DNA of 64,000 nucleotides from Bacteroidia bacterium (GTDB taxonomy: Bacteria > Bacteroidota > Bacteroidia > Flavobacteriales > Schleiferiaceae), in the NCBI GenBank assembly GCA_030424545.1, contig JAUHWL010000010.1, positions 1-64,000 of the forward strand, given 5' to 3'. The notes beneath the pieces were generated by a model, which did no database searches, was not told the origin of the DNA, and saw nothing but the letters and a program-made list of their open reading frames with translations. Both the position numbers and the translations under genes were made by a program. Below, in pieces: positions 28,191 to 37,006 of the stretch (the first letter of the stretch is position 1; each line of letters starts with the position of its first letter).

Positions 28191-28208
28191 CACCTCTTAA
28201 AATAGCTC

Positions 28209-30104
28209 ATGAGCGAATTGATAAAACACGAGTGCGGCATTGCACTCATCCGCCTTCGCAAACCATTAGAATATTACGTAGAAAAATACGGAACGGCTTT
28301 GTACGGCATCAACAAAATGTATTTGTTGATGGAAAAACAACATAACCGAGGCCAAGATGGTGCAGGTTTAGCAACCATTAAATTTGATATGCCTCCCGGA
28401 ACAAGGTACATGAGCAGATACCGCTCTATTGATCCGAAGCCTATTCAAGATATTTTTACCTATGTTCAAAATCGGATTAAAAAAGGGGTAGAACAGCAGC
28501 CAGATAAATTAAAAGATGCCCAATGGCTAAAGCATAACTTACCCTTTACGGGCGAGTTGCTCTTGGGCCATTTACGCTACGGTACGTATGGCAAAAACGC
28601 CATAGAGAGCACCCATCCATTTCTTCGTCAAAACAACTGGATGACAAGAAATTTAATTACAGCGGGCAATTTTAACATGACCAATGTTGATGAGCTTTTT
28701 AATCAGCTAGTAGAATTAGGGCAGCACCCAAAAGAAAAGGCAGACACCGTAACCATCATGGAAAAAATTGGCCATTTCTTAGATGAGGCCAATGATGAAC
28801 TCTACTATAAGTTTAAGGAACAAGGCTTTAGTAAAAAAGAAATTAGTCACCTCATTGCAGACCAATTAAATATTGGTGATGTATTGCGTAGCGCAAGTAA
28901 AAAGTGGGACGGAGGCTATGCTATGGCTGGTTTATTTGGGCATGGAGATGCGTTTGTTTTACGCGATCCGCATTGCATACGTCCGGCATATCACTATATA
29001 GATGATGAAATAATAGCGGTAGCCAGCGAACGTTGTGTAATACAAACTGCGTTTGATGTAGCAGGCGAAGATGTGCATGAGATACCCGGTGGCAGCGCAT
29101 TAATCATGAAAAAGGGGGGCGATGTTTTTCTAGAAGAAATAAACCCCGTACAAGAACGCAAAGCTTGTAGTTTTGAGCGTATCTATTTCTCCAGAGGAAA
29201 TGATAAAGACATATACAAAGAGCGTTTGGCATTGGGTAATAAACTAGTGCCTGCCATTGCAAAAGAAATTAACAACGATTTAGAAAACACCGTTTTTAGC
29301 TTTATTCCAAATACGGCAGAAATTGCCTATTACGGCATGATAAAAGGAATTGAAAATCTTTTGAGCGAGCAAAAAATGGAACGCGTAAAAGCGGCTAAAA
29401 ACTTGTCTGATGAGGAACTAAAAACAATTTTAGCCGGACGTGCTAGAGCAGAAAAAATTGCCTGGAAGGATGCCAAATTGCGCACCTTTATTACGCAAGA
29501 TGATAGCCGAGACGATTTGGTGAGCCACGTTTACGACATCACTTACGGAGCTGTAAAGCCAACCGACAATTTGGTAGTTCTAGACGACAGCATCGTTCGT
29601 GGAACAACATTGAAACAAAGCATTTTCCGTATTCTTGACCGATTAAACCCAAAGAAAATAATTGTGGTTTCATCGGCACCGCAAATACGCTACCCCGATT
29701 GTTATGGTATTGACATGGCCAAAATGGGCGACTTTATTGCCTTCCGCGCGGCTATAGAGTTACTAAAAGATCAAGGTATAGAAAACATAATTGACGAAGT
29801 TTACCAAAAATGCAAAGCGCAAGAAAACTTGCCAGATGAAGAAGTACGCAATTTTGTGCGCGATATCTATGCACCTTTTACACCAGAAGAAATTTCTGAT
29901 AAATCAGCAGAATTGTTAAAACCAGAAAATATGAAGGCTGAGGTAAAAATTATTTACCAAGGCATTGATGATTTGCACGCGGCTTGCCCCGGCAATTTAG
30001 GCGACTGGTATTTTACAGGAAATTACCCAACCCCTGGCGGGAACCGCGTTGTTAATAAAAGCTTTATTTACTGGAAAGAAGGACGAAACGAAAGAGCTTA
30101 TTAA
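28209..30104 (+). CDS. PurF-like amidophosphoribosyltransferase (Bacteroidota long form)
   Basis: PurF enzymes transfer the amide nitrogen of glutamine to PRPP, the first step of purine synthesis. The 631-residue protein has an N-terminal class II glutaminase domain whose nucleophile would be Cys9 in Glu-Cys-Gly-Ile-Ala, behind an eight-residue leader that must be cleaved as in Bacillus PurF. It has a Leu-Gly-His-Leu-Arg-Tyr-Gly-Thr motif and a C-terminal phosphoribosyltransferase domain with the PRPP loop Val-Val-Leu-Asp-Asp-Ser-Ile-Val-Arg-Gly-Thr-Thr at 456-467. It is about 130 residues longer than E. coli PurF, with extra helices in both halves. Many Bacteroidota also carry a standard-length PurF, so this may be a paralogue with its own role. 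Confidence 0.82.
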   Translation: MSELIKHECGIALIRLRKPLEYYVEKYGTALYGINKMYLLMEKQHNRGQDGAGLATIKFDMPPGTRYMSRYRSIDPKPIQDIFTYVQNRIKKGVEQQPDKLKDAQWLKHNLPFTGELLLGHLRYGTYGKNAIESTHPFLRQNNWMTRNLITAGNFNMTNVDELFNQLVELGQHPKEKADTVTIMEKIGHFLDEANDELYYKFKEQGFSKKEISHLIADQLNIGDVLRSASKKWDGGYAMAGLFGHGDAFVLRDPHCIRPAYHYIDDEIIAVASERCVIQTAFDVAGEDVHEIPGGSALIMKKGGDVFLEEINPVQERKACSFERIYFSRGNDKDIYKERLALGNKLVPAIAKEINNDLENTVFSFIPNTAEIAYYGMIKGIENLLSEQKMERVKAAKNLSDEELKTILAGRARAEKIAWKDAKLRTFITQDDSRDDLVSHVYDITYGAVKPTDNLVVLDDSIVRGTTLKQSIFRILDRLNPKKIIVVSSAPQIRYPDCYGIDMAKMGDFIAFRAAIELLKDQGIENIIDEVYQKCKAQENLPDEEVRNFVRDIYAPFTPEEISDKSAELLKPENMKAEVKIIYQGIDDLHAACPGNLGDWYFTGNYPTPGGNRVVNKSFIYWKEGRNERAY

Positions 30105-30215
30105 TAATAGTTATGAGTGCTGAGTTTTTAGTTGGCTCATTTGGCTTTATAAAATATAAAGCCATGCTTGTTATAGAACGAGCAAGGTTTTTTTATGTGA
30201 TGAACTTGTGCGCTG

Positions 30216-30288
30216 AACCCACCCCGTAATCCCCTTTCAAGAGGAGAAGAGCGCGAAGCTCCCCTTCTGGGAGGTGCAGGGGAGGGTT
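30216..30288 (+). repeat. GC-rich palindromic element in a 335-base spacer
   Basis: The gene-free stretch 30105-30439 contains this ~73-base element. It opens with AACCCACCCC and closes with GGGGAGGGTT, inverted and matching at 9 of 10 positions, and has an inner CTCCCC...GGGAG hairpin. In style it matches the repeats beside the DUF559 gene but carries no gene. A short T-rich run and a small inverted repeat near 30388 are the only other structures seen in the spacer. Confidence 0.6.
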
Positions 30289-30439
30289 AATGCAAATGTT
30301 TTTAAAACAAACAATGTTTGCAAGTATGAAATATCAACACATAAAAAGTGGCTTTTTTAACCGTTATTTAGCACACCAAATTTTTCCTTATTCAAAGGAA
30401 TTTTCTATTCTCACCAAAAATTAAAATTTTCAAATAAGC

Positions 30440-31801
30440 ATGGCTTATCAAAATAAAAAAGCATCATCAAAATCGCCTGTAGATAAACTAGTAATTGAGC
30501 CGATACAGCGTTTTATCAACAACAGTACAATGAGTGGTATTGTGCTTTTTTCGTCTGCACTGTTGGCTGTAATTATATCAAACTCGCCTTGGTCAGATGA
30601 GTTTCATCACTTTTGGGAACATGAGTTTTCTATTGGGTTTGATGAGCATGTTATTTCTAAAAGTTTACACCATTGGATTAATGATGGGCTAATGGCTGTT
30701 TTCTTTTTTGTGGTTGGTTTAGAGTTAAAACGTGAGATTATTGCAGGAGAGTTGCGCGACCCAAAAAATGCGGTAATGCCCATTATAGCAGCAATAGGTG
30801 GAATGCTTGTTCCTGCACTTTTGTATTATTTCTTCAATACTTCTGGCGATACGGCAAAAGGCTGGGGAGTCCCAATGGCTACAGATATTGCATTTGCACT
30901 TGGGGTGCTCTATTTATTGGGAGACAAGGTGCCCTTATCGTTAAAAATATTTTTAACGGCACTTGCCATTGTAGATGATATTGGGGCCGTATTGGTAATT
31001 GCCTTTTTCTATACCTCAGACATCAATATGATTAGTTTGGCAACAGGTGGGGTTGTGTTTGTGATATTGGTGCTCTCTAATATTTTGGGCGTTAGAAACA
31101 CGCTTTACTACGGAGTAATGGGTATTGCCGGTTTGTGGTTGGCTTTTTTAATGAGTGGTGTGCACGCCACCATTGCTGCGGTTATTGCGGCTATGACCAT
31201 CCCAGCCAATGTTAAAATTTCTAAGAAAGAATATTTAGCAGGCATGAAAAACTTGATAAATGTTTACAGAGATGAAAACACTACCGATGAGCCCACCGTT
31301 ACGCAGCGCGAGCTTCATATTATAGAAGACATTCGCGGTTTTTCAAAAAAGGCGCTTACACCTCTGCAGCGGTTGGAACACAGAATGCACCCCTTGGTGG
31401 CCTTTATAATCATGCCCATTTTTGCATTGAGTAATGCAGGTGTAACATTTACCGGCAATTTTTGGGAACAACTAGCCAACCCTGTTTTCATGGGAATTTT
31501 TGTGGGGTTATTGTTAGGAAAGGTGTTAGGCGTATTTGGGTTTATGTCGGTTTTGCTAAAGCTAAAGCTGGTAAAAATGCCCAAGGGCATGAACAACCTA
31601 CATTTGCTAGGAGCTGGGTTTTTAGCCGCCATTGGTTTTACCATGTCTTTATTTATTAGCGAGCTGGCTTTTGAAAACAAAGAGTATATAGAACAGGCAA
31701 AAATGGGAGTTTTGTTTGCTTCGGTAATTGCCAGTTTTGCAGGTTACTATTTAATTAGGCTAGCCAATAAAAAGGAAGAGAGAGCTGCGCTGAGTGAATA
31801 A
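30440..31801 (+). CDS. nhaA: Na+/H+ antiporter NhaA
   Basis: NhaA exports sodium in exchange for protons at the inner membrane, for pH and salt homeostasis. The 453-residue protein has about 12 hydrophobic helices and the diagnostic sequence around the ion site: Asp149 in Ala-Thr-Asp-Ile-Ala-Phe, and Asp179-Asp180 in Ala-Ile-Val-Asp-Asp-Ile-Gly-Ala, equivalent to Asp133 and Asp163-Asp164 of E. coli. It is longer than E. coli NhaA because of an N-terminal extension and a charged cytoplasmic loop near 275-320. It appears monocistronic. Confidence 0.95.
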   Translation: MAYQNKKASSKSPVDKLVIEPIQRFINNSTMSGIVLFSSALLAVIISNSPWSDEFHHFWEHEFSIGFDEHVISKSLHHWINDGLMAVFFFVVGLELKREIIAGELRDPKNAVMPIIAAIGGMLVPALLYYFFNTSGDTAKGWGVPMATDIAFALGVLYLLGDKVPLSLKIFLTALAIVDDIGAVLVIAFFYTSDINMISLATGGVVFVILVLSNILGVRNTLYYGVMGIAGLWLAFLMSGVHATIAAVIAAMTIPANVKISKKEYLAGMKNLINVYRDENTTDEPTVTQRELHIIEDIRGFSKKALTPLQRLEHRMHPLVAFIIMPIFALSNAGVTFTGNFWEQLANPVFMGIFVGLLLGKVLGVFGFMSVLLKLKLVKMPKGMNNLHLLGAGFLAAIGFTMSLFISELAFENKEYIEQAKMGVLFASVIASFAGYYLIRLANKKEERAALSE

Positions 31802-31867
31802 AGTGCTAATAAAAGACTGTTTTTAAAAACTAAAAAGAGGGATGGTTTAGCCTTGCATTGTAAACCG

Positions 31868-32824
31868 TTATTTTTTAGCGAAGCGATAATAAACTTCTTC
31901 TAGCAATCTTTTAGCGCGCATTTTTAGCCCTGCTTCGTCTGAGATTAAAAAACGATGACCTGAGGCGCGTTTCATTTTTATTTCGCGGCCATTGTAACTT
32001 CCATAGGTGTATTTCCCGGTAATCATATTTGTAATCTTACGCAATTGATACTCGCCACTAATCCGGTTGCTGCCCGCAGGCGTGTAATACAAACAATCTT
32101 TAAAAAAGTAATGTGTTACTTGAGACCACCGGGTAAGGTCAGGGTTAATTTGTGGGCTTCCGCCATGTAATATATTGGCCGACCATATTAAAACATCCCC
32201 TTTTTTAATGAGTAATTCTTCTTTTTTTAATTGATGTGATCCTACTAATTGTTCAATAAAGGGTTCATATGTATTATGGTAAAAAGCACCATCAGCTTCT
32301 TGTGCTGGTAAAAATTTTGCCGACATGTCTTGATAATCGTAAACGGGAAGTTTATGAGAACCAGGAAAATAATGTACAGGGCCGCTGTCAGGATGAATGT
32401 CTTCTAACGCTACCCAAACACCGCACATAAACCGCTCGGGCATGCTGTGAAAATGAATGCTGTCTGAATGTGTTTTTTGGTTGCTACCGTATTTAAAATT
32501 TATGGTTTGGAAAGGAATAGGTTCACGGCCATAAAGAGTGCGCAGTGTATCTAAAATCAATTTGTTTGTAGAGATTTTTTTAACCTCTTCTATACCTTTC
32601 CAAGCTTGCTTTTGGCGGGGTTCTTTGTGCGAATAATGATATTTTTCTTGAGAAAGTTTAGCCACAGCTGTATCGGCTAACGCGGGGTCAATCACATTTT
32701 TAATGACCACAAAACCTTGCTCATTAAACTGTCTTGCCACCGCTTCATCTGCATGGTTTAACTTTTTCTCGCTTAAAATTTTTTCAAAAAAAACAGAAGA
32801 TGTCCAAGGTACGTTGTGTGCCAT
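31868..32824 (-). CDS. phytanoyl-CoA dioxygenase (PhyH) family protein
   Basis: PhyH-family enzymes are non-heme Fe(II)/2-oxoglutarate oxygenases. The 318-residue product shows the iron-binding facial triad: His119-Ser-Asp121 and His220 in Ile-Leu-His-Gly-Gly-Ser-Pro. Arg232, 12 residues on, is likely to bind 2-oxoglutarate. A Gly-Pro-Val-His-Tyr-Phe-Pro-Gly-Ser-His motif lies between. The substrate cannot be predicted; homologues act on lipids and on small polar molecules. The frame is open to 32857, giving 11 more residues with two cysteines; I prefer the Met-Ala-His-Asn start but the longer form is possible. Confidence 0.85.
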   Translation of the reverse strand: MAHNVPWTSSVFFEKILSEKKLNHADEAVARQFNEQGFVVIKNVIDPALADTAVAKLSQEKYHYSHKEPRQKQAWKGIEEVKKISTNKLILDTLRTLYGREPIPFQTINFKYGSNQKTHSDSIHFHSMPERFMCGVWVALEDIHPDSGPVHYFPGSHKLPVYDYQDMSAKFLPAQEADGAFYHNTYEPFIEQLVGSHQLKKEELLIKKGDVLIWSANILHGGSPQINPDLTRWSQVTHYFFKDCLYYTPAGSNRISGEYQLRKITNMITGKYTYGSYNGREIKMKRASGHRFLISDEAGLKMRAKRLLEEVYYRFAKK

Positions 32825-32999
32825 GCTGAGAGGTTTATTGCAACTTTTGCAGAGCAAATATAGGGTAAGCCATGGCTAAAAATGCTGATAAATCTGTGGC
32901 CTTAAACAGTAGCGATTATGGCGTAATCTTTTTTGTGTTAAATAAAAAAAGACCTCTTTGAGAAAACCTTAATTGTGTGATAGATATTTTTCCAATACT

Positions 33000-34034
33000 T
33001 TAATATTTCCACTTATTGGCAATTTTTACCAAGTGCAGCATTACAGGCACCTCTACCAAAACGCCAACTACAGTAACCAGCGCTGCGGGGCTGTCTAGGC
33101 CAAAAAGCGCAATAGCCACGGCTACAGCCAACTCAAAAAAGTTGCTGGCGCCAATCATGCTGGCGGGTGCGCAAATGGCGTGCTTTAAGCCCAGTTTTTT
33201 ACCTGCAAACCATGCCGCAAAAAAGATGAAATAGGTTTGGATAATTAGCGGAACTGAAATCAATACAATGATAAACGGATTATCGATGATGTTGTGCCCT
33301 TGAAAAGCAAAAAGCAAGACCAATGTGGCCAACAAAGAAATAATAGAAACCGGCTTTAACGTGGGCAAAAAGGTGTTTTTAAACCAATCTTTACCGTTTT
33401 TGCGCACCAAAAGTTTTTGGGTAATAACACCCGCTACCAGCGGAATAACCACAAATATGATGATGCTGGCGGTAAGTGTATCGTAAGGAATGGCAATATC
33501 TGTTATGCCCAATAAAAACCCAACCAACGGTACAAAGGCTACCAAAATAATAAGGTCGTTTACCGACACTTGTACCAGAGTGTAATTGGGGTCGCCATCG
33601 GTAAGGTAGCTCCACACAAAAACCATGGCGGTGCAAGGCGCAGCGCCTAGCAAAATGGCGCCAGCAATGTATTCGCCTGCTTGGTCTGGGCTAATGTATG
33701 CTTGGTAAAGTTGACTATAAAACAACCATGCAAAAAAGGCCATGGTAAAAGGTTTTATCAACCAATTGATGACCAACGTAAGCACCAAACCTTTGGGCGC
33801 TTTACCCACATTTTTTATGCTGCCAAAATCTATTTGCAGCATCATGGGGTAAATCATTAGCCAAATTAAAATAGCAATGGGCAGATTTACGTTGGCCCAT
33901 TCTAATTTACTAATGGCCTGCATTTGCGGACCAAAAAAGTGCCCGATGCCAATGCCTGCGGCAATACACAAGGCTACCCAAAGGCTGAGGTATCGCTCAA
34001 AAAACGCTATTTTTTTAGGTGCTGAATTAGCCAT
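33000..34034 (-). CDS. acr3: arsenite efflux transporter, ACR3 family
   Basis: ACR3 pumps arsenite out across the inner membrane using the proton gradient. The 344-residue protein has about ten transmembrane helices and the conserved Cys134 in Gly-Ala-Ala-Pro-Cys-Thr-Ala-Met-Val, which is required for transport in studied members. It has family motifs in Ser-Val-Asn-Asp-Leu-Ile-Ile and the late Gly-Ala-Ser-Asn-Phe-Phe-Glu-Leu-Ala helix. Its start overlaps the arsC-like gene by eight bases, and it is the last gene of the ars operon. No arsA ATPase is present, so it should work as a secondary carrier. Confidence 0.95.
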   Translation of the reverse strand: MANSAPKKIAFFERYLSLWVALCIAAGIGIGHFFGPQMQAISKLEWANVNLPIAILIWLMIYPMMLQIDFGSIKNVGKAPKGLVLTLVINWLIKPFTMAFFAWLFYSQLYQAYISPDQAGEYIAGAILLGAAPCTAMVFVWSYLTDGDPNYTLVQVSVNDLIILVAFVPLVGFLLGITDIAIPYDTLTASIIIFVVIPLVAGVITQKLLVRKNGKDWFKNTFLPTLKPVSIISLLATLVLLFAFQGHNIIDNPFIIVLISVPLIIQTYFIFFAAWFAGKKLGLKHAICAPASMIGASNFFELAVAVAIALFGLDSPAALVTVVGVLVEVPVMLHLVKIANKWKY

Positions 34035-34641
34035 TTTTAATCAGTTTAAAAAGTTCGTAAACCTGCGTGCCAATTTCCAACAAGCGTTCGTCATATGTAG
34101 CGGCTTCGCGCGATGTATCGTCCGAAACTTTAGGGTCGTCAAACGTAACAGCAAAGCGTTTTTCGGCATTCGGAATAAACGGGCAATTTTCATCGGCATG
34201 GCCGCAAACCATAATGGCGATAAAATTGTCTTGCGGATTTTCTGGCGCGTTATACAATTTGCTGTACGCGAAAATGGGTTCGTCTCCTAGAGCAAATCTA
34301 ACTGGGTATTTTGGGTTTTCACCACCAGCTGGTGCAATTAAAAAACCTGCGCGTTTTAAGGCTGAGACTGTTCTTGGGTTGCAAGCAGAAATTTTTGTTC
34401 CTCCTGAATATGTTTCAATCGGCAAACCAAAGTTTTTAATAATTGCTGCCGACATCAACTGAGAAAGATGGCTTCTGCGCGAATTTTCTGTGCAGATAAA
34501 ATTGAGTTTTACCGGTTCGTTGTTATGTAGCTTGGTGCTGATGGTTGCTGCAATTTTAGCGAGCAAGGTTTTGCGGTCTTCTGTAGTATTAGCCGTAAGC
34601 GCACCAAGTTTGTCTAGGGTATTTTGTAAAGTGTTGTTCAT
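34027..34641 (-). CDS. arsC: arsenate reductase of the low-molecular-weight phosphatase type
   Basis: The enzyme should reduce arsenate to arsenite for export by ACR3. The 204-residue protein has the phosphatase P-loop Cys50-X5-Arg56 (Cys-Thr-Glu-Asn-Ser-Arg-Arg) after a 45-residue helical N-terminal part. Two further cysteines sit near residue 145 in Val-Cys-Gly-His-Ala-Asp-Glu-Asn-Cys and may relay the disulfide. A role as protein tyrosine phosphatase cannot be excluded by sequence, but the overlap with acr3 and the operon context favour arsenate. Confidence 0.88.
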   Translation of the reverse strand: MNNTLQNTLDKLGALTANTTEDRKTLLAKIAATISTKLHNNEPVKLNFICTENSRRSHLSQLMSAAIIKNFGLPIETYSGGTKISACNPRTVSALKRAGFLIAPAGGENPKYPVRFALGDEPIFAYSKLYNAPENPQDNFIAIMVCGHADENCPFIPNAEKRFAVTFDDPKVSDDTSREAATYDERLLEIGTQVYELFKLIKNG

Positions 34642-34655
34642 TTAATGTGGCAAAT

Positions 34656-34715
34656 TCTCCCCCAAACCCCCTCCTGAAATACTTCGGAAGGGGCTCTCTA
34701 GTGGGGGGGAAGAGT
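34656..34715 (-). repeat. GC-rich palindromic element inside the ars operon
   Basis: The 85-base spacer between arsM and arsC is almost filled by this element. It opens with CTCCCCC and CCCCCTCC, has a central CCTCC...GGAAGG hairpin, and ends with GGGGGGG and AAGAG. It is strongly GC-rich in an AT-rich region and resembles the palindromic elements at 11187-11232 and 30216-30288, though the inner loop differs. Confidence 0.6.
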
Positions 34716-34726
34716 TTGGATTCCTT

Positions 34727-35632
34727 TTAGATGAAAAGTGGATTCGGAGTACAACATTCGCTTTCGGGCGTACATGTTTCATGTTGTATTTCAGAGAGTT
34801 TTACGCGTGGTTTTTCGATGGTTTTTCCGATTTTTTCGCCATATACGGTAATGCTATAAATACCCGTAGTGCCTGCCCTAAACGCGGCCAATTCATCGGG
34901 GTTCAGGTATTTTTCCAGAATGTCGTCAGGAATGGTAATGGTTTTTTCTTTTTGGACGCTTACATTTTTAAAACCTGCCTTTTTAATCAATCCGATATAT
35001 TCGTCTTTTTGAATGGCGCCTGCCACACATCCTGCATACATTTCGGCATCATTGCGAAGGCCATCTGGAAGTTCTCCAACCAAAACAACATCACTTACGC
35101 TAAAGTGTCCGCCTGGCTTTGTAACACGAAACATTTCGTGCATAATGGCTTCCTTGTTAGGCACAAGGTTGAGTACACAATTGCTCACCACAACATCGGC
35201 TACGTTATTACCAACCGGCATGTTTTCTATATCGCCCTGGCGAAATTCAACGTTGTTGTAACCCAATTTGTCGGCATTTTCTCGTGCTTTGTTTATCATT
35301 TCTGTGGTAAAGTCAATGCCAATTACTTTTCCTTCTGGGCCAACTTCGTGGCGCGCAACAAAACAATCATTACCAGCACCGCTGCCTAAATCTATAACTG
35401 TATCTCCCTTGCTAATTTGGGCAAAATGCGTGGGTAGCCCGCAACCTAAACCAAGGTCTGCATCTTTGGCGTATCCTTCCACTTCGTTGTAGTTGTCCAT
35501 CATAATGTTGTATACTTTGTTAGATGGCGTGGTGGCACCACAACAAGAAGCGGCATTTGCTTCCATATCATTGTTTGCAATTTTGGCGTATTTGTCGCGT
35601 ACAATGTCTTTTAATTCTTGTTCTGATTTCAT
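34727..35632 (-). CDS. arsM: arsenite S-adenosylmethionine methyltransferase ArsM
   Basis: ArsM methylates arsenite to mono- and dimethylarsenicals, detoxifying or volatilising it. The 301-residue protein has the SAM motif Asp-Leu-Gly-Ser-Gly-Ala-Gly-Asn-Asp at 81-89 and the three conserved arsenic-binding cysteines Cys64 (Leu-Gly-Cys-Gly-Leu-Pro), Cys152 (Ser-Asn-Cys-Val-Leu-Asn) and Cys202 (Tyr-Ala-Gly-Cys-Val-Ala-Gly). Extra cysteines lie at 30-31 and at the C-terminus (Cys-Thr-Pro...Cys-Cys) and may hold arsenite. It follows arsR by 80 bases on the same strand. Confidence 0.96.
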   Translation of the reverse strand: MKSEQELKDIVRDKYAKIANNDMEANAASCCGATTPSNKVYNIMMDNYNEVEGYAKDADLGLGCGLPTHFAQISKGDTVIDLGSGAGNDCFVARHEVGPEGKVIGIDFTTEMINKARENADKLGYNNVEFRQGDIENMPVGNNVADVVVSNCVLNLVPNKEAIMHEMFRVTKPGGHFSVSDVVLVGELPDGLRNDAEMYAGCVAGAIQKDEYIGLIKKAGFKNVSVQKEKTITIPDDILEKYLNPDELAAFRAGTTGIYSITVYGEKIGKTIEKPRVKLSEIQHETCTPESECCTPNPLFI

Positions 35633-35712
35633 GATTATATATGTTTATTGTTAAACGTTTTAAGTTTTGTGCCTATGTAATTTGTTGTTCACCCTTTGGA
35701 TGATGGGGGTTG

Positions 35713-36039
35713 TTAGCAACATTTATTAGGGTGATGGTCTGCAAAAAGTGCGGCAACCAACTTTTCTATTTCATCCCATTTTTCGGGGTTAATGCAATAG
35801 CATACTGAAGTTCCTTCTATGGTGCCTTGCACAATGCCTATGGCTTTCAACTCTTTTAAATGTTGAGAAATAGTGGGTTGGGCAAGGCCGATTTCGCCAA
35901 CAATATCTCCCGTGATGCATGCTTGGCTGCGAGACAAATATTGGAGGATGGCAATGCGTGCCGGATGCCCAAGAACTTTGCACGCGCTGGCAAGTTGGTT
36001 TTGTTGTTCTGTGTATAAATCTGTTTTTGTGATTCCCAT
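35713..36039 (-). CDS. arsR: ArsR-family arsenic-responsive repressor
   Basis: ArsR-type repressors bind their own promoter and release it when arsenite binds. The 108-residue protein is a winged-helix domain with the recognition helix in Gln-Pro-Thr-Ile-Ser-Gln-His-Leu and an upstream Leu-Gly-His-Pro-Ala-Arg-Ile-Ala-Ile-Leu helix. Candidate metal cysteines are near residues 20, 41, 80-82 and the C-terminal Cys-Cys pair. It is the first gene of arsR-arsM-arsC-acr3, and an imperfect palindrome lies just upstream. Confidence 0.92.
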   Translation of the reverse strand: MGITKTDLYTEQQNQLASACKVLGHPARIAILQYLSRSQACITGDIVGEIGLAQPTISQHLKELKAIGIVQGTIEGTSVCYCINPEKWDEIEKLVAALFADHHPNKCC

Positions 36040-36053
36040 CGCTTTAATTATTT

Positions 36054-36069
36054 ATTGCAATATTACGAT
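36054..36069 (-). promoter_or_regulatory. candidate ArsR operator
   Basis: The 16-base imperfect palindrome ATTGCAATATTACGAT matches its reverse complement at 12 of 16 positions. It is centred about 22 bases before the arsR start codon, the usual place for autorepression. Its ATTGCAAT half-site style resembles known ars operators. Confidence 0.5.
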
Positions 36070-36169
36070 TAATAGTTATAGCGAACAAGGGCAATTGGAA
36101 AAATTATTTTTTCATTTAAAAAGAAATAGAAACAGGTGTATCACGTGAAAAATACCAGTGTCTCGCTAG

Positions 36170-36775
36170 CTATTCAGTTGCTGAAGCAGTTTTTCTTTTA
36201 GATGTAAATACAAAAGCTTGCAGCACCAATAGGAGGATAATTAAAATGGCGTAAACAAACTGCGAAGAAGTTTTTCCGGTCTGATATAGAGATTCTGCAC
36301 GCGCCATAATTTGTTTTGATTCTTCAATTTGGATGGCAGAAAGTTCGCTGAGAAAGCCTAATGCCTTTTTTGCCACAGCTATTTGTGCTTCCGAATCATT
36401 CATAGGTAGCGATTCAAATTCGCGAAGCGCAGCAAAAAACTCATCCGATTTGCTAGTTTCAGCATCGGTAAACTTTGTTTTGAGGTAGGCGTTGCCTTCT
36501 TCATTTATGGCAGTAAGAAGAGTTTTTATGTTATTTGTTTGGTTGGCTTCGTTGCTGTCGGTATTTAGTGCTAGCCTTACTTCGTAAAGACCAGTTGTCA
36601 TTCTTAAAATATATTCTTCAGCAATTAAGCGGTCTTCATACAAAGTGCTTATAGCTTGCTTTACGTTTTCGGTGTGTTTTCTGTCAATGTAATTGCTGAT
36701 GAGCACCAACGCGCCAAGCCCAATTATCAATCCTGATGCCGCCAATTTACCTTTTATACTACTTACCATTGCCAT
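36170..36775 (-). CDS. orphan MCP-type four-helix-bundle sensor protein
   Basis: The 201-residue protein has a transmembrane helix at about 10-28, a periplasmic domain of ~140 residues that fits the four-helix bundle of methyl-accepting chemoreceptors (4HB_MCP), and a second transmembrane helix near 172-191. It ends after ~10 basic residues. There is no HAMP, kinase, cyclase or chemotaxis signalling domain, so any signal must pass through another protein. It is upstream of arsR on the same strand, separated by about 130 bases, and may or may not be linked to arsenic. Confidence 0.65.
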   Translation of the reverse strand: MAMVSSIKGKLAASGLIIGLGALVLISNYIDRKHTENVKQAISTLYEDRLIAEEYILRMTTGLYEVRLALNTDSNEANQTNNIKTLLTAINEEGNAYLKTKFTDAETSKSDEFFAALREFESLPMNDSEAQIAVAKKALGFLSELSAIQIEESKQIMARAESLYQTGKTSSQFVYAILIILLLVLQAFVFTSKRKTASATE

Positions 36776-37006
36776 ATTGCCAAAGAATTTAAAAATTGTA
36801 ATTCTTCAAATATATCTTTTAAATTATCTTTTTTGGTTGAATTTATTTTTAAAATCAAAATTATCAATTTGGTTTTGGGTATGGAATGTGATGACGATTA
36901 GACTTGGCCAACTACAACATTGTTGCATCCATATTTTATAAAACGCAATGTGCCTTTTGTGTACTCTGGGTAAAATTAATTCCGTTTTTTGTGGTAAAAT
37001 AGCATT

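Noticed and set aside
30386-30402. A riboswitch or ion-sensing RNA before nhaA
   Set aside because: Only a 6-base-pair inverted repeat is visible; there is no wider conserved structure I recognise.
32940-32999. A terminator after acr3
   Set aside because: The possible stem (CTCAAAGAG) is too short and weak to call.
36170-36775. The four-helix sensor as part of the ars operon
   Set aside because: It lies upstream of arsR with ~130 bases and the candidate operator between, so it is probably a separate transcript.
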